64,000 bases of DNA from Candidatus Poribacteria bacterium (GCA_028821605.1 JAPPFM010000058.1:186280-250279); one strand, 5' to 3'; positions 8,859 to 17,768 are shown, numbered from the stretch's first letter. Notes: generated by a model not told the origin, from the letters alone. A program made the numbers and translations.

Positions 8859-9863
8859 ATGTTTATTGCCACTTACAACGCTATCTATGCCGTTGGAGAT
8901 GATGGAAATAGTGAACCCACCGTAGTCTATAAAGGCACAAACCATCAAATGGCTCCCCATGGCGCAATGGTTTCACTGTCAAAAGGTCAAGCCGTGGTGT
9001 CCGCCTTGTCGGACGGAACGCTACTGGTTTTATCGGAAGATGGTGAGAAACGAATTCCAACAGGTATAGAGGATCCAATCGCTTCGTTGCTCGTTGTTCG
9101 TGAGGATCCGTTGATACTGCTCATCGGAACGGACGAGGGTGCTTACGTCTATCGCCTCGTTGGAGAAGAAGGACCCGCTGAACGGGTCGTAGCGTTTGAC
9201 GAATTAGAATGTCGGAAAGATTGGTACACGCCGTGGGGCGGTCCCCCAGCCGTACGGACGCTTGCCAAAACCCAAGACGGTTTTTGTTACGCAGATATCC
9301 ATGTCGGCAGTATCATGCGTTCCAACGATGAAGGAATTTCTTGGGAACCCGTCACGCCGGAACTTCATAAAGATGTCCATCAGGTCACTACCTGTCCTGT
9401 AGACGATAATCGAGTTTATGCAAACACGCAAAACGGTGTTTATGTCAGTACCGACCGTGGGCACTCTTGGGAGAATCGGATTGAAGGTTTACCGCGTCGC
9501 TACGGCACCGCTATCGCTGTACATCCAACAGACCCCGACCTACTGATCGCCACAGTCCAAAACGGACCGAGAGGGGGTGGGGCTTGGCTCTGTCGCTCAG
9601 AGAATGGCGGTGCGACGTGGACACAACTCAACGATCAACTCACAGAATCCACCGATCGGATTAGCACGGGCTGTATTGCTTTCACATCCGATGGAACAGC
9701 GTGGGCAGTTATTGGAAAGACACTTTACATCGGGCAGGATCAAGCCACGGATTGGCGGACTTTCTGGACAGCCCCCGAATACGATGGTGAGTACCAGCCA
9801 CCGTCCGACGAGTACTCTCTGTCTCATCTCCTTGAGTATCCGATCCAAATCCTTGCTGCTTAG
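8859..9863 (+). CDS. Asp-box (BNR) beta-propeller protein
   Basis: 334 residues with at least three Asp-box motifs of the S-x-D-x-G-x-x-W type: SNDEGISWEPV, STDRGHSWENR and SENGGATWTQL. These mark the blades of a sialidase/sortilin-like beta-propeller. The remaining blades are more divergent (GTDEGAYVYRL, DGTLLVLSEDG). Asp-boxes are structural, so no catalytic role follows. There is no signal peptide, suggesting a cytosolic product. A strong ribosome-binding site (AAAAGGAGGAAAC) precedes the ATG. The VOC-family gene follows after 36 bases and the two may be co-transcribed. Confidence 0.8.
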   Translation: MFIATYNAIYAVGDDGNSEPTVVYKGTNHQMAPHGAMVSLSKGQAVVSALSDGTLLVLSEDGEKRIPTGIEDPIASLLVVREDPLILLIGTDEGAYVYRLVGEEGPAERVVAFDELECRKDWYTPWGGPPAVRTLAKTQDGFCYADIHVGSIMRSNDEGISWEPVTPELHKDVHQVTTCPVDDNRVYANTQNGVYVSTDRGHSWENRIEGLPRRYGTAIAVHPTDPDLLIATVQNGPRGGGAWLCRSENGGATWTQLNDQLTESTDRISTGCIAFTSDGTAWAVIGKTLYIGQDQATDWRTFWTAPEYDGEYQPPSDEYSLSHLLEYPIQILAA

Positions 9864-9899
9864 CACAACATTTGGGTTGGTGTTGAGGAGATAGAAACT

Positions 9900-10265
9900 A
9901 TGAATGTATTAGGTATCGACTTTACTTTCTTTGCGGTGAGCGATATGCAAAAATCGCTCACCTTTTATCGTGACCTGCTTGGGATGCCACTGGCATGTTT
10001 AGTGCATGAAGACACATGGGCAGAATTCGAGATAAATCCGGGCACACTGGTATTAGGACAAGGTTACGATTTCACACATCCGGGTGGAGGAACGGTCGCG
10101 CTTGCTGTCAAGAACGCGAAGGCTACCTTAGAAGAATTAGAACAAGCAGGAATTCACGCCCATTCGCCTTTAGGTGAATCCGCTGTATGCTTTTGGGCGA
10201 TTATTGAAGACCCTGATGGCAATCGTGTGATCCTCCACCAGCGAAAGGATGGAACAGTCGGTTGA
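9900..10265 (+). CDS. VOC-superfamily (glyoxalase/bleomycin-resistance-like) protein
   Basis: 121 residues with the paired beta-alpha-beta-beta-beta layout of the vicinal oxygen chelate fold. The first half is IDFTFFAVSDMQKSLTFYRDLLGM and the second contains VALAVKNAKATLEELEQAGI and ends EDPDGNRVILHQ. The FYRDLLGM and DPDGN motifs are diagnostic. Members bind a metal and handle small molecules (lyases, dioxygenases, drug-binding proteins); the substrate here is unknown. GGAGATAG precedes the ATG. Confidence 0.85.
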   Translation: MNVLGIDFTFFAVSDMQKSLTFYRDLLGMPLACLVHEDTWAEFEINPGTLVLGQGYDFTHPGGGTVALAVKNAKATLEELEQAGIHAHSPLGESAVCFWAIIEDPDGNRVILHQRKDGTVG

Positions 10266-10297
10266 GATGTCGGTCAGGAACAATATAGGAGAATCCG

Positions 10298-11029
10298 TTG
10301 ATACAATACGCAAAGGAATTCTTGGTACTGCAAGTTAGATTCGCTCAGAAAATCGCCGAAGTCTCTAATCAAGCACTGGCAGACGCACTCATCGACTATA
10401 CAATATTGCGAACTTTGTTCAACTTGCGAGTCTCTCATGATATTCCGAATCCGCTCTGGGATGAATTTATCGCAGGTCTTTGCGCGTCCGATAATCCCGA
10501 AGATTGGACATGGAACTTCTATCTCCAACGCACGGGTGCGGAGCCAGATGCCTCTGATGAAAGGCGATTTTTTGGGTGTTTCTCCTATGTCTACCCGTGG
10601 CGCGGCACGAAAAAACTTCGGCTTCATTTTGAAAATCGCGAGACTTCTGAACATGGTGCATTGAGCAAGGAGAGAATGGTACTCCGAAAGTCGGAGTTGT
10701 CAGTGATGTTTGAATACATCCAAGCCAGCCATCCCGATGTAGAAACGGTGCGCGGTGGTTCGTGGCTCTATAACATCCCAGCCTACCTGAGACTCTTCCC
10801 GCCGGACTATATCAAAACAGCGAAACCGGTCGGTTATGAAACCACATTCTGGGCGTTGTGGGGACAATTTGTTGCCCGCCACGGATCCGTTCGCCAACCC
10901 GCCGCTGCACAATTTTTGGCGTGTCTCAAAGCGCAGAAAACTGTTGAAGGCTGCCTCCAATGCTTTCCGTACCAAGTGCTACGACCCGAATGTTCTATTG
11001 AGACATTCTACGATTTTTACAACTCCTAA
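10298..11029 (+). CDS. Hypothetical protein, TTG start
   Basis: 243 residues. The reading frame opens with TTG at 10298, supported by TAGGAG eight bases upstream; no ATG suits. The sequence is helical at first (FLVLQVRFAQKIAEVSNQALADALIDYTILRTLF) and then mixed, rich in W, Y and F, with a region GGSWLYNIPAYLRLFPPDYI. There is no signal peptide or membrane span. I do not recognise the family and no neighbour hints at its job: the upstream gene is a VOC protein and the next is a lipoprotein on the same strand. Confidence 0.65.
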   Translation: MIQYAKEFLVLQVRFAQKIAEVSNQALADALIDYTILRTLFNLRVSHDIPNPLWDEFIAGLCASDNPEDWTWNFYLQRTGAEPDASDERRFFGCFSYVYPWRGTKKLRLHFENRETSEHGALSKERMVLRKSELSVMFEYIQASHPDVETVRGGSWLYNIPAYLRLFPPDYIKTAKPVGYETTFWALWGQFVARHGSVRQPAAAQFLACLKAQKTVEGCLQCFPYQVLRPECSIETFYDFYNS

Positions 11030-11105
11030 GTCTTAAACAGCGATTTTTCCGCGGTCTATACAAGCATTTGATTTTCTAATCCAATTTTTTCTAAAGGAAT
11101 CCACC

Positions 11106-11618
11106 ATGAACATCAACAACAGACACATCACAAAACTCACATTCATATTGACGATTACGGCATTTGTTATTGGACTTTCCTCTTGCGAGCGTGTTCACGA
11201 AATAATAGAACCCGAGATTTCTGAAACAGATGTTCCCGTACGCGACCATGTTTGGGTCGTCGATCAGAACGGCGTTGAGGTACCTGTCCCGGGGACATGG
11301 GTGCTTGTGTCCCACACACACTTAAATTCGACCTCCACAATCGGCGAAAGTTTCACCTTACCGCCAGATGATCCGCATAGCATCCAAATATCGGATGGCA
11401 CATACACAGATGGGGAAGGCATCCTCTGGACAAAGATAAGAGTAACGACCTCCAGTGGTGACCAGTGGCAGTTCCTTGAACGCGTGGATACAAGTGCTTC
11501 TCCGCATCGACTCTATGTTGTCGTCACGGTTGATGATAATGGGTTACCGACACTTGCGTACGGCGAATATCCTTTCGATTTGCCGAGACATAACGTGCAA
11601 ATCTGGGAGAAACAATAA
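11106..11618 (+). CDS. Putative lipoprotein of unknown function
   Basis: 170 residues with a typical lipoprotein signal peptide: basic start MNINNRHITK, hydrophobic LTFILTITAFVIG and lipobox LSSC (Cys 27). The mature part contains many beta-type segments (DHVWVVDQNGVEVPVPGTW, SPHRLYVVVTVDDNGL), suggesting an immunoglobulin-like or similar beta domain anchored to a membrane facing the periplasm. AAAGGAATCCACC precedes the ATG. It is followed two bases later by the Nudix gene, so the two are very probably translated from one message. Confidence 0.7.
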   Translation: MNINNRHITKLTFILTITAFVIGLSSCERVHEIIEPEISETDVPVRDHVWVVDQNGVEVPVPGTWVLVSHTHLNSTSTIGESFTLPPDDPHSIQISDGTYTDGEGILWTKIRVTTSSGDQWQFLERVDTSASPHRLYVVVTVDDNGLPTLAYGEYPFDLPRHNVQIWEKQ

Positions 11619-11620
11619 AA

Positions 11621-12094
11621 ATGGTTCAAAAGATTGAGGAACAGGACGGACACATGTTTCTCCACTTTGGTGATCCACCAACGGATGTAGGAAAAATTGA
11701 ATTTGTCAACTGCGTCGCGCATCAACAAAACCAGATACTCTTCTGTAAATGGCGCGACAATAACTTCTGGGTAATACCCGGAGGACGTGTTGCCCCAGGG
11801 GAAACGGCAGAAGAAACCGCCCACCGTGAACTTTTGGAAGAGACAGGCGCGACGCTGGAAAATCTGGAAGTGCTATGCTACATACACTGCTTCATGTACA
11901 ACCTCGAATACTGGGGGATGGTTTACTTAGGGGCGATTAAAGAATTAGGTAGTCCAACGGATTTTAATGAAGTAAGTGAAGCGAAATTGTTCTCGGAATT
12001 CCCAGACAACCTATCCAATCCAGGACCGTTTGGAAACCAAAGCAGAGCATTATATCAAGCTGCAATGCGTAAACTATCTGAGGCAGACCGTTAA
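11621..12094 (+). CDS. Nudix hydrolase
   Basis: 157 residues with a perfect Nudix box at residues 55-77: G-x5-E61-x7-R69-E70-x2-E73-E74-x-G76 (GRVAPGETAEETAHRELLEE region). The catalytic glutamates are all present. Nudix enzymes cleave nucleoside diphosphates linked to another moiety, using Mg2+, in the cytosol; the substrate cannot be read from sequence. It follows the lipoprotein gene with a two-base gap. The gene ends before the AT-rich promoter region of the iron cluster. Confidence 0.9.
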   Translation: MVQKIEEQDGHMFLHFGDPPTDVGKIEFVNCVAHQQNQILFCKWRDNNFWVIPGGRVAPGETAEETAHRELLEETGATLENLEVLCYIHCFMYNLEYWGMVYLGAIKELGSPTDFNEVSEAKLFSEFPDNLSNPGPFGNQSRALYQAAMRKLSEADR

Positions 12095-12172
12095 AAGAAG
12101 TGGTAATTGAACTTCCAATACCTTCTTATTTTAGATTTTACTAAAAAATTTTGATGTTTTTTGCAGATTTTT

Positions 12173-12201
12173 TTGACATTCACCGAAATTGTGAGTAAAA
12201 T
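12173..12201 (+). promoter_or_regulatory. Sigma70-type promoter P1 of the iron cluster
   Basis: TTGACA at 12173-12178, a 17-base spacer, then TAAAAT at 12196-12201. The box lies in a TTTTTTTGACATTC context that is repeated 72 bases downstream at P2, suggesting promoter duplication. Confidence 0.65.
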
Positions 12202-12244
12202 TAAAACAATTCGTGCGATTATCCGCAAATTTATCGTGATTTTT

Positions 12245-12273
12245 TTGACATTCGCGAGGATGGCGGGTATAAT
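12245..12273 (+). promoter_or_regulatory. Consensus sigma70 promoter P2 of the iron cluster
   Basis: TTGACA at 12245-12250, exactly 17 bases, then TATAAT at 12268-12273: a full consensus match. The predicted transcription start falls on the Fur-box-like palindrome at 12279. Confidence 0.8.
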
Positions 12274-12278
12274 TAAAA

Positions 12279-12297
12279 GATAATGAGATTCGTTATC
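12279..12297. promoter_or_regulatory. Fur-box-like operator 1
   Basis: GATAATGAGATTCGTTATC matches the classical 19-bp Fur consensus at 16 of 19 positions and overlaps the start site predicted for P2. Binding of an iron-loaded Fur-type repressor here would shut the porin-imelysin-di-haem genes. The regulator itself is not in the window. Confidence 0.75.
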
Positions 12298-12360
12298 AAT
12301 TTTTAGAAACGCGATCTCTAACATAAAATCAAAAAAAGTAAACTGAACGCCACTAAATAT

Positions 12361-12379
12361 GATAATGAGTCTCAATATC
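12361..12379. promoter_or_regulatory. Fur-box-like operator 2
   Basis: GATAATGAGTCTCAATATC matches the Fur consensus at about 14 of 19 positions. It lies 26 bases before the porin ATG at 12406, within the untranslated leader. It is the second such site in 100 bases. Confidence 0.6.
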
Positions 12380-12405
12380 ATATTAGAAAAACAACATACA
12401 TATTA

Positions 12406-13653
12406 ATGAAGAAACAACTACTTTTCCTTGTGATTTGGGGAATGTCTATTTTATTAAGTGTCAGTGCTATTGCTGAATCAAATCCATTCTCGGTTTCTGG
12501 ATACGGCGTGATTAACTACTCCCACTTCGATTGGGAACTCGACCCAGATAGGCGCGCTGCTATTGACGTGGAACGTTTCGTCATCGCGCCAAAATATCGT
12601 ATCAACGGTACCATCCGACTCGAATCGGAACTTGAGTTCGAGCACGGTGGCACCGGCAGCACCATGGAATTCGACAAATTTGAAGAGTTCGGGGAATTTG
12701 AGACAGAAATTGAGAAAGGCGGTGAAGTGATCGTTGAAAAACTCGCCGCCGTTTTCTCCTTCCAGCCATCCTTCAACCTCCGCGTTGGACACATCATCGT
12801 TCCAGTAGGACTCGTCGCGAAACGGCACCGACCACAACACTACTTTACAACAACGCGTCCGGAAGCGGAGACACACCTCATCCCGACGATTTGGCACGAA
12901 ACCGGTGTTGAAATCTTCGGTTCACTCGGTTCACTGAACTATCAAGCACAGATTATCAACGGATTGGATTCAACCGGCTTTAGTTCCCGGCACTGGATAG
13001 TTCGTGGACACCAACTGCGATTTGAAACTGTGAATGCTGAAGCACCTGCGTTCGTTGGACGACTCGATTACACGTTTAACGAAAACGCGACCGTCGGTAT
13101 TTCCGGCTACTACGGCGACACTGCAGTGAACCGACCGAAACCTGACGTGGATTTCGATGCACACGTCGGGATCGTTAGTTTTCACGGATTCTATGAGGTG
13201 AACGCGGTGAAGGTACGCGGGTTATTCCTCTGGGGAACGCTTGAAAATGCTGATCTGCTCTCTAAAGTCAACCGGACCCTCTCCAATAACCTCAATGTGA
13301 AGCGAACACCGATAGGAAGCGCAGCCTTGGGTTGGTACGTCGAGGCAGGCTACGATATTCTATCATTTTTCAGGAGACCAAATAACAACGCGGAACATCC
13401 CGATCTGAAGGACTCCCCTTCAGATAAGGCTTTAGATGTCTTCGCGCGTTACGATTATTACGATACGATGGCGAGTGTTGAAGGTATTATTTTCGACAAT
13501 CCGCGGTGGGAAAGGCGTACGTGGACTTTCGGTATTAACTACCACATCCACCCAAAGATGGTCTTCAAGAGCCACTATTCCCTCCGACGGTTAGCGACGA
13601 AGGATAAAAATAGGGAAAATACCTTCGCGCTCGGTTTCGGTTTTCAATATTGA
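12406..13653 (+). CDS. Outer-membrane porin, probably iron-regulated
   Basis: 415 residues with a signal peptide (MKKQLLFLVIWGMSILLSVSAIA) and a mature part of alternating amphipathic beta strands. It opens with FSVSGYGVINYSHFDW and ends in aromatic FGFQY, the terminal residue pattern recognised by the outer-membrane assembly machinery. The layout resembles phosphate-selective-porin-like (OprP/OprO) 16-stranded barrels. It sits behind two sigma70-type promoters and two Fur-box-like sites and in front of imelysin and di-haem genes. I therefore infer a role in passing iron compounds or electrons-related substrates across the outer membrane; phosphate transport cannot be excluded. Confidence 0.78.
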   Translation: MKKQLLFLVIWGMSILLSVSAIAESNPFSVSGYGVINYSHFDWELDPDRRAAIDVERFVIAPKYRINGTIRLESELEFEHGGTGSTMEFDKFEEFGEFETEIEKGGEVIVEKLAAVFSFQPSFNLRVGHIIVPVGLVAKRHRPQHYFTTTRPEAETHLIPTIWHETGVEIFGSLGSLNYQAQIINGLDSTGFSSRHWIVRGHQLRFETVNAEAPAFVGRLDYTFNENATVGISGYYGDTAVNRPKPDVDFDAHVGIVSFHGFYEVNAVKVRGLFLWGTLENADLLSKVNRTLSNNLNVKRTPIGSAALGWYVEAGYDILSFFRRPNNNAEHPDLKDSPSDKALDVFARYDYYDTMASVEGIIFDNPRWERRTWTFGINYHIHPKMVFKSHYSLRRLATKDKNRENTFALGFGFQY

Positions 13654-13654
13654 T

Positions 13655-13745
13655 AATAGTTGTCAGTTTTCAGTTATCGGTTATCAGTTAAAGAGGCAGC
13701 CGACGGGCAGTCACTTCTTTTTTCACTAACTGAAGACTCATAACC
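13655..13745. repeat. CAGTTATC-type inverted-repeat element, copy 1
   Basis: The left part is a tandem run of CAGTT-containing heptads (TTGTCAGTTTTCAGTTATCG, then GTTATCAGTTAA). The right part has the inverted form (AACTGAAGACTCATAACC). Related elements occur at 19567, 22227, 24905, 49595 and 49826. It separates the porin and imelysin genes and ends just before the imelysin ribosome-binding site GGAGG. Confidence 0.65.
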
Positions 13746-13763
13746 ATACCACGGAGGTTTTTA

Positions 13764-14891
13764 ATGAAACTCTATAAAGTTTGGACACTTTTTGACGCAG
13801 CTTGCAAGTCAAAACTCGCTATAGCACTGTGTTGTTTGCTCCTCGCATCTGCTTTTGTTGTCGGGTGTGGGGGTGACGATGAAACAGATGAATCCGACGA
13901 TTCGCAAGCTGCGGCTTTTGACGCAAGTACAATGCTCAACGATTTTGCCAATACTGTTGTGTTAGCCACATACATCAATTTGGATCAAAACGCAGGTGAG
14001 TTATTAGCAGCTGTCAAAGTACTGAAAGCTGATACTTCGCAAGCAAATCTCGAAAAAGCGCAACAAGCGTGGATAGCAACGCGGAAGCCGTGGGAACAGA
14101 GCGAAGCATTCCTGTTCGGTCCTGTAGATACGCAAGGACTTGATCCAGCGTTAGACAGTTGGCCTGTTGATCATGTCAATCTACAATCCGTTTTGGACAG
14201 CGGTGATACACTAACGGTGGATTTTGTCAGTGGATTAGAAGATACACAGAAAGGTTTTCACACAATTGAATTCCTGCTGTTCCGTGATGGCAATCAACGT
14301 AAAGCATCGGATATAACCGATCGTGAATTGGCGTACCTCGTTTCAACAACAGAGAATCTCAAGGCGAGTACCGCTCAACTGCGGTTGGCGTGGGCACCTG
14401 AAGGCGAAAACTTCAGCAGCGCAGTCGCACAAGCTGGCGCGGGAAGTGCCATTTATCCTTCACAGAGTTCCGCCGTGCAAGAGATGGTCAACGGCATGAT
14501 CGTCATCGCTGATGAAGTCGCGAATGGAAAAATATCTGACCCTTACAACGAATCCGATACAACCCTTGTTGAATCTCAGTTCAGTTTCAACTCCATCTCA
14601 GATTTCCAAGACAACATCCGTGGAATTCAGAACGTCTATATGGGGAAATTTATGACGGATGGGCAAGGTCTCAACGACTTCGTGAACAGCCATGATCCTG
14701 ATTTAGATGCTCGTTTCCAGCAAGAGGTGCAGGCAGCGATTGATGCTATCGGCGCAATTCCAGATCCGTTCCGCGATTCGATTACAGCGAACCGTGGGGC
14801 TGTTCAAGCTGCGATTGATGCCGTTAGAACGGTTCAACAAACACTCGAAGCAGATATACTCACACTTGTTACGTCAAGCGAGTTTAATTAA
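13764..14891 (+). CDS. Imelysin-family lipoprotein (iron-regulated, IrpA/EfeO-like)
   Basis: 375 residues. The signal peptide has a lipobox (VVGC), then an acidic Gly/Asp-rich linker and the all-helical imelysin domain from about residue 45. Diagnostic elements are WIATRKPWEQSEAFLFGPV and the G-x-H-x-x-E motif in GFHTIEFLLF. Imelysin proteins are surface or periplasmic and are thought to bind iron or haem-type ligands during uptake. The gene follows the porin and precedes the di-haem oxidoreductase, the usual pairing for this family. GGAGG precedes the ATG. Regulation by the Fur-like sites upstream of the porin is inferred if the three genes share a transcript. Confidence 0.9.
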   Translation: MKLYKVWTLFDAACKSKLAIALCCLLLASAFVVGCGGDDETDESDDSQAAAFDASTMLNDFANTVVLATYINLDQNAGELLAAVKVLKADTSQANLEKAQQAWIATRKPWEQSEAFLFGPVDTQGLDPALDSWPVDHVNLQSVLDSGDTLTVDFVSGLEDTQKGFHTIEFLLFRDGNQRKASDITDRELAYLVSTTENLKASTAQLRLAWAPEGENFSSAVAQAGAGSAIYPSQSSAVQEMVNGMIVIADEVANGKISDPYNESDTTLVESQFSFNSISDFQDNIRGIQNVYMGKFMTDGQGLNDFVNSHDPDLDARFQQEVQAAIDAIGAIPDPFRDSITANRGAVQAAIDAVRTVQQTLEADILTLVTSSEFN

Positions 14892-15035
14892 TAGTAGTAG
14901 GCACGCTCCGTCGTACCGTAAACTCTTAATTCATGTAAACACGAAAAGGCTATTTCGTTTTCATAGGGAACAGCCATTTGTGCTGTTCCCTCACGACACA
15001 TTCATAGCCTTATTGTGATGTGAATAGCGAAAGAG

Positions 15036-16436
15036 ATGAAACATTTTTACAGTTTACTTTGCCTAACCCTCTTGGTGTCAATTGTGCTGAGCGCGTGTGA
15101 TTCCGAATCGCCGGTGGCAGTAGAATCTACACCAGTATTTTCGACAAGCGAACTCTCCGGCGGTGAGACGACTGTTTTCGATGCATCAAGCCACGCGTTC
15201 TCAATCCCTGCGCCTAATCTTTCAGCAGCAGCACTTGAGAAACATCTGGAGGGCGATGTTGAATTTGAAGCCGTTTTCGTGACAGCTCCTGCGGTGGTAA
15301 ATCCGGGGTTGGGACCCATCTATAACAACGTCTCGTGCATCAACTGTCATTCTCGTGATGGTCGAGGACGACCTCCGGATGCCGACGAAGGACTCGTGTC
15401 TCTGCTCTTCAGACTCAGTCTCCCAAAAGCGGAAGATTCGATAGACGGAAAGCCACCGACCCCGGTGCCTGGCTTTGGGACACAACTTAATAATCGTGCG
15501 ATTGTGAACGCAGATCCAGAAGGCAAAGTTAAGATTGAATATACCGAGCAGACGCTGACGACAGCGGATGGAACACGTGTGCATCTGCGTTATCCAAACT
15601 ATACTGTTACGCAAACCTATCAACCGTTGCCAGAAGATGTCGAAGTATCGCCACGTGTCGCACCAGCCGTCTTCGGACTCGGTTTGCTGGAAGCGATTCC
15701 TGAAGATGCCATTCTTGCCTACGCAGACGAAGCCGATGCTGATGGAGACGGTATATCTGGAAAGCCCAACCATGTGTGGGATGTTGTCCAACAGCGTTAC
15801 ACCCTTGGTCGTTTCGGATGGAAAGCGAATCAACCGACACTTCTTCAGCAGGTTGCAGCTGCATATAATGACGATATGGGCATAACAACCTCACTGTTTA
15901 GGGTTGAAAACTCGGCGGGGCAGTCGCAACTTACTGAACACAGCGCGACACCGGAGGTTAGCGACGAGATTTTAGAAGTCGTCACATTTTACGTTCAAAC
16001 TCTCGCAGTCCCAGCGCGACGCAACGTGGACGATCCACAGGTCAAACAAGGCGAGCAACTCTTTGCCGAAGCACAGTGTGCGAGTTGTCACATCCCCACG
16101 TTAAGAACGGGCGTTTTAGCTGGTGTTCCGTCAGTTAGCAACCAGACAATTCATCCTTACACGGATATGTTGCTACACGACATGGGACCGGAATTAGCAG
16201 ACAATCGTCCTGATTTTCACGCCAACGGTCGCGAATGGCGGACACCACCCTTGTGGGGTATCGGTTTAGTGAAAAGGGTGAACGGTCATACCAACTTCCT
16301 CCATGACGGTAGGGCGCGAGATTTGATGGAAGCGATCCTCTGGCACGGTGGGGAAGCCGAGGCATCTCGGCGAGCCGTTGAACAGATGTCAAAAACAGAA
16401 CGTGATGCACTCATTGCGTTCTTAGAGTCTCTTTGA
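15036..16436 (+). CDS. Di-haem oxidoreductase lipoprotein (DHOR/DUF1111 family)
   Basis: 466 residues. The lipobox LSAC comes after a hydrophobic leader, so the mature protein is membrane-anchored on the periplasmic side. There are two c-type haem attachment sites, CINCH in the N-terminal half and CASCH in the C-terminal half, within the di-haem cytochrome peroxidase-like fold. Other family blocks are HLRYPNYTVTQTYQPLP, GRFGWKANQPTLLQQVA and FLHDGRARDLMEAILWHGGEA. The family pairs genomically with imelysins and is taken to do redox chemistry on iron species during uptake. It ends at the promoter of the ferritin-like gene. Confidence 0.92.
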   Translation: MKHFYSLLCLTLLVSIVLSACDSESPVAVESTPVFSTSELSGGETTVFDASSHAFSIPAPNLSAAALEKHLEGDVEFEAVFVTAPAVVNPGLGPIYNNVSCINCHSRDGRGRPPDADEGLVSLLFRLSLPKAEDSIDGKPPTPVPGFGTQLNNRAIVNADPEGKVKIEYTEQTLTTADGTRVHLRYPNYTVTQTYQPLPEDVEVSPRVAPAVFGLGLLEAIPEDAILAYADEADADGDGISGKPNHVWDVVQQRYTLGRFGWKANQPTLLQQVAAAYNDDMGITTSLFRVENSAGQSQLTEHSATPEVSDEILEVVTFYVQTLAVPARRNVDDPQVKQGEQLFAEAQCASCHIPTLRTGVLAGVPSVSNQTIHPYTDMLLHDMGPELADNRPDFHANGREWRTPPLWGIGLVKRVNGHTNFLHDGRARDLMEAILWHGGEAEASRRAVEQMSKTERDALIAFLESL

Positions 16437-16461
16437 AATCTGTTCTAATCTGTGGTATACT
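16433..16461 (+). promoter_or_regulatory. Sigma70-type promoter of the ferritin-like gene
   Basis: TTGAAA at 16433-16438 overlaps the stop of the di-haem gene. After 17 bases comes TATACT at 16456-16461. It would give the ferritin-like gene its own transcript. Confidence 0.65.
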
Positions 16462-16512
16462 AATAAATGTAAAAATAAAAAATTCTAATACTTCATTATA
16501 GGAGAAATCATC

Positions 16513-16974
16513 ATGAATCAAGCAACAAACGACGCAATCATCAAAGAACTTACTCGCGCTTACTGGTTGGAGTTGGAAACAACGATTAATTACCTCGCTA
16601 TTTCTATTGATCTGGACGGCATCCGTGCTGAAGAGATCAAGAAGTCTCTGGCAACAGATATCCAAACCGAAATTACACATGCCCAGGAACTTGCCGCCCG
16701 TATCAAGGAGATAGATGGGCGAGTGCCCGGCTCGTTTGCCTTTAAACCGGAACAAGCCACGCTTCAACCACCAGAAGATTCAACGGATCTTGTGTCAGCG
16801 ATCCACGGGGTCATTGAGGCGGAAAATGTCGCGATTGAACAATACAATAAGATTATTCGCCTGTGCGACGGGTTAGACTACGTCACCCAAGACCTCTGCA
16901 TCAAACTCCTTGCTGACGAAGAAAAGCATCGTAGAGAGTTCAGAGGATTCCTCATGGAATACGAGCAGGATTAA
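16513..16974 (+). CDS. Ferritin-like diiron protein
   Basis: 153 residues, essentially four long helices. Metal-ligand motifs are in place: E-L-E near residues 18-20, E-x-T-H-A-Q-E (two Glu and one His around residues 54-60), E-A-E around residue 102, and DEEKHRREF near 139. Such proteins oxidise and store ferrous iron or protect against peroxide. It lies directly behind the iron-uptake genes but has its own promoter and a strong terminator, so it may respond differently. A good ribosome-binding site (ATAGGAGAAATCATC) fixes the start. Confidence 0.85.
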   Translation: MNQATNDAIIKELTRAYWLELETTINYLAISIDLDGIRAEEIKKSLATDIQTEITHAQELAARIKEIDGRVPGSFAFKPEQATLQPPEDSTDLVSAIHGVIEAENVAIEQYNKIIRLCDGLDYVTQDLCIKLLADEEKHRREFRGFLMEYEQD

Positions 16975-17001
16975 TTTTTCAGAATAGACTGAAAATAATA
17001 A

Positions 17002-17031
17002 ACAACGGGCAATAATGCCCGTTGTTTTTTT
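17002..17031 (+). terminator. Rho-independent terminator after the ferritin-like gene
   Basis: ACAACGGGC and GCCCGTTGT form a 9-bp stem around AATAAT, followed by seven T. Confidence 0.92.
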
Positions 17032-17077
17032 AAGGTGGAATTTATGGAAATACCAATGCCTGCACAAAAAATGAAAA

Positions 17078-17743
17078 TTACTGTTTCTCGAAAATAATCT
17101 TTTTGGCTTCAGAGACCGTCAGGGTAAGCGTATCTTCCTGCCTTGTGATAGTCGATTTGTTAATTGGAGCAAGGATCCAAAGTCTGAAACCTTCGCTGAA
17201 ACTTTCGGCAAGTCGCTGTCTCCCTTCTTCTTCCGGCACTTCTTCTGGAAGATCAGCTAAAGTTGCAAAGAAACCTGGCGGCTTAGACTTTACACTTGTA
17301 TCCGATTCCTTAAGAATAAACGAGAGGATCAAATCCGCAACCCTATAGGTCCCTGACCAGGTTCCAATCATCTCAATCGTGCCCAGAGGTATATCAGCGT
17401 CGTCCTTAAACACTATTTCTTGCCTAAAATTCCAAACCCATAAATTATCATCGGCAAAAGCACAGCGAAACTCTATAGTCTTTGTCTCTGCCTCTGCTAC
17501 TCCCTCTTCGTCTTCAGTGTATTCAAAGAACTCTTCGGGAATTTTTCCGAAGATTGATACAACATCCCAAGAACCAAGCAATTTTTCCTTTGATACCGAC
17601 GAAACAGACGGTTCACTTATCAATGTTTCAGGTCTTTCTTCTGTTAACTCTTCAGGTTCTTCCACATTGCTGCCACAACCACCCATGCCTAAAAGTATCA
17701 TACCAACAAGCAGAATTGGGATAACAAAATTTTTCCAGATCAT
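17078..17743 (-). CDS. Putative lipoprotein of unknown function
   Basis: 221 residues. The signal peptide MIWKNFVIPILLVGMILLG with lipobox GMGGC gives a lipid-anchored protein, then an acidic linker rich in Glu, and a beta-rich domain starting KLLGSWDVVSIFGK. The G-S-W-D/E-V opening and following strands recall lipocalin-like or stress-response lipoproteins, but I cannot name a family. A later segment (DLPEEVPEEEGRQRLAESF) is strongly acidic. It is encoded convergent to the ferritin-like gene, which is isolated by its terminator. Confidence 0.7.
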   Translation of the reverse strand: MIWKNFVIPILLVGMILLGMGGCGSNVEEPEELTEERPETLISEPSVSSVSKEKLLGSWDVVSIFGKIPEEFFEYTEDEEGVAEAETKTIEFRCAFADDNLWVWNFRQEIVFKDDADIPLGTIEMIGTWSGTYRVADLILSFILKESDTSVKSKPPGFFATLADLPEEVPEEEGRQRLAESFSEGFRLWILAPINKSTITRQEDTLTLTVSEAKKIIFEKQ

Positions 17744-17768
17744 TTCTCCCCCAAACTTTGGATAGTCT

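Noticed and set aside
15222-15833. A 203-residue minus-strand frame opposite the di-haem gene.
   Set aside because: The plus-strand gene has two haem sites and a lipobox; the opposite frame shows no motif.
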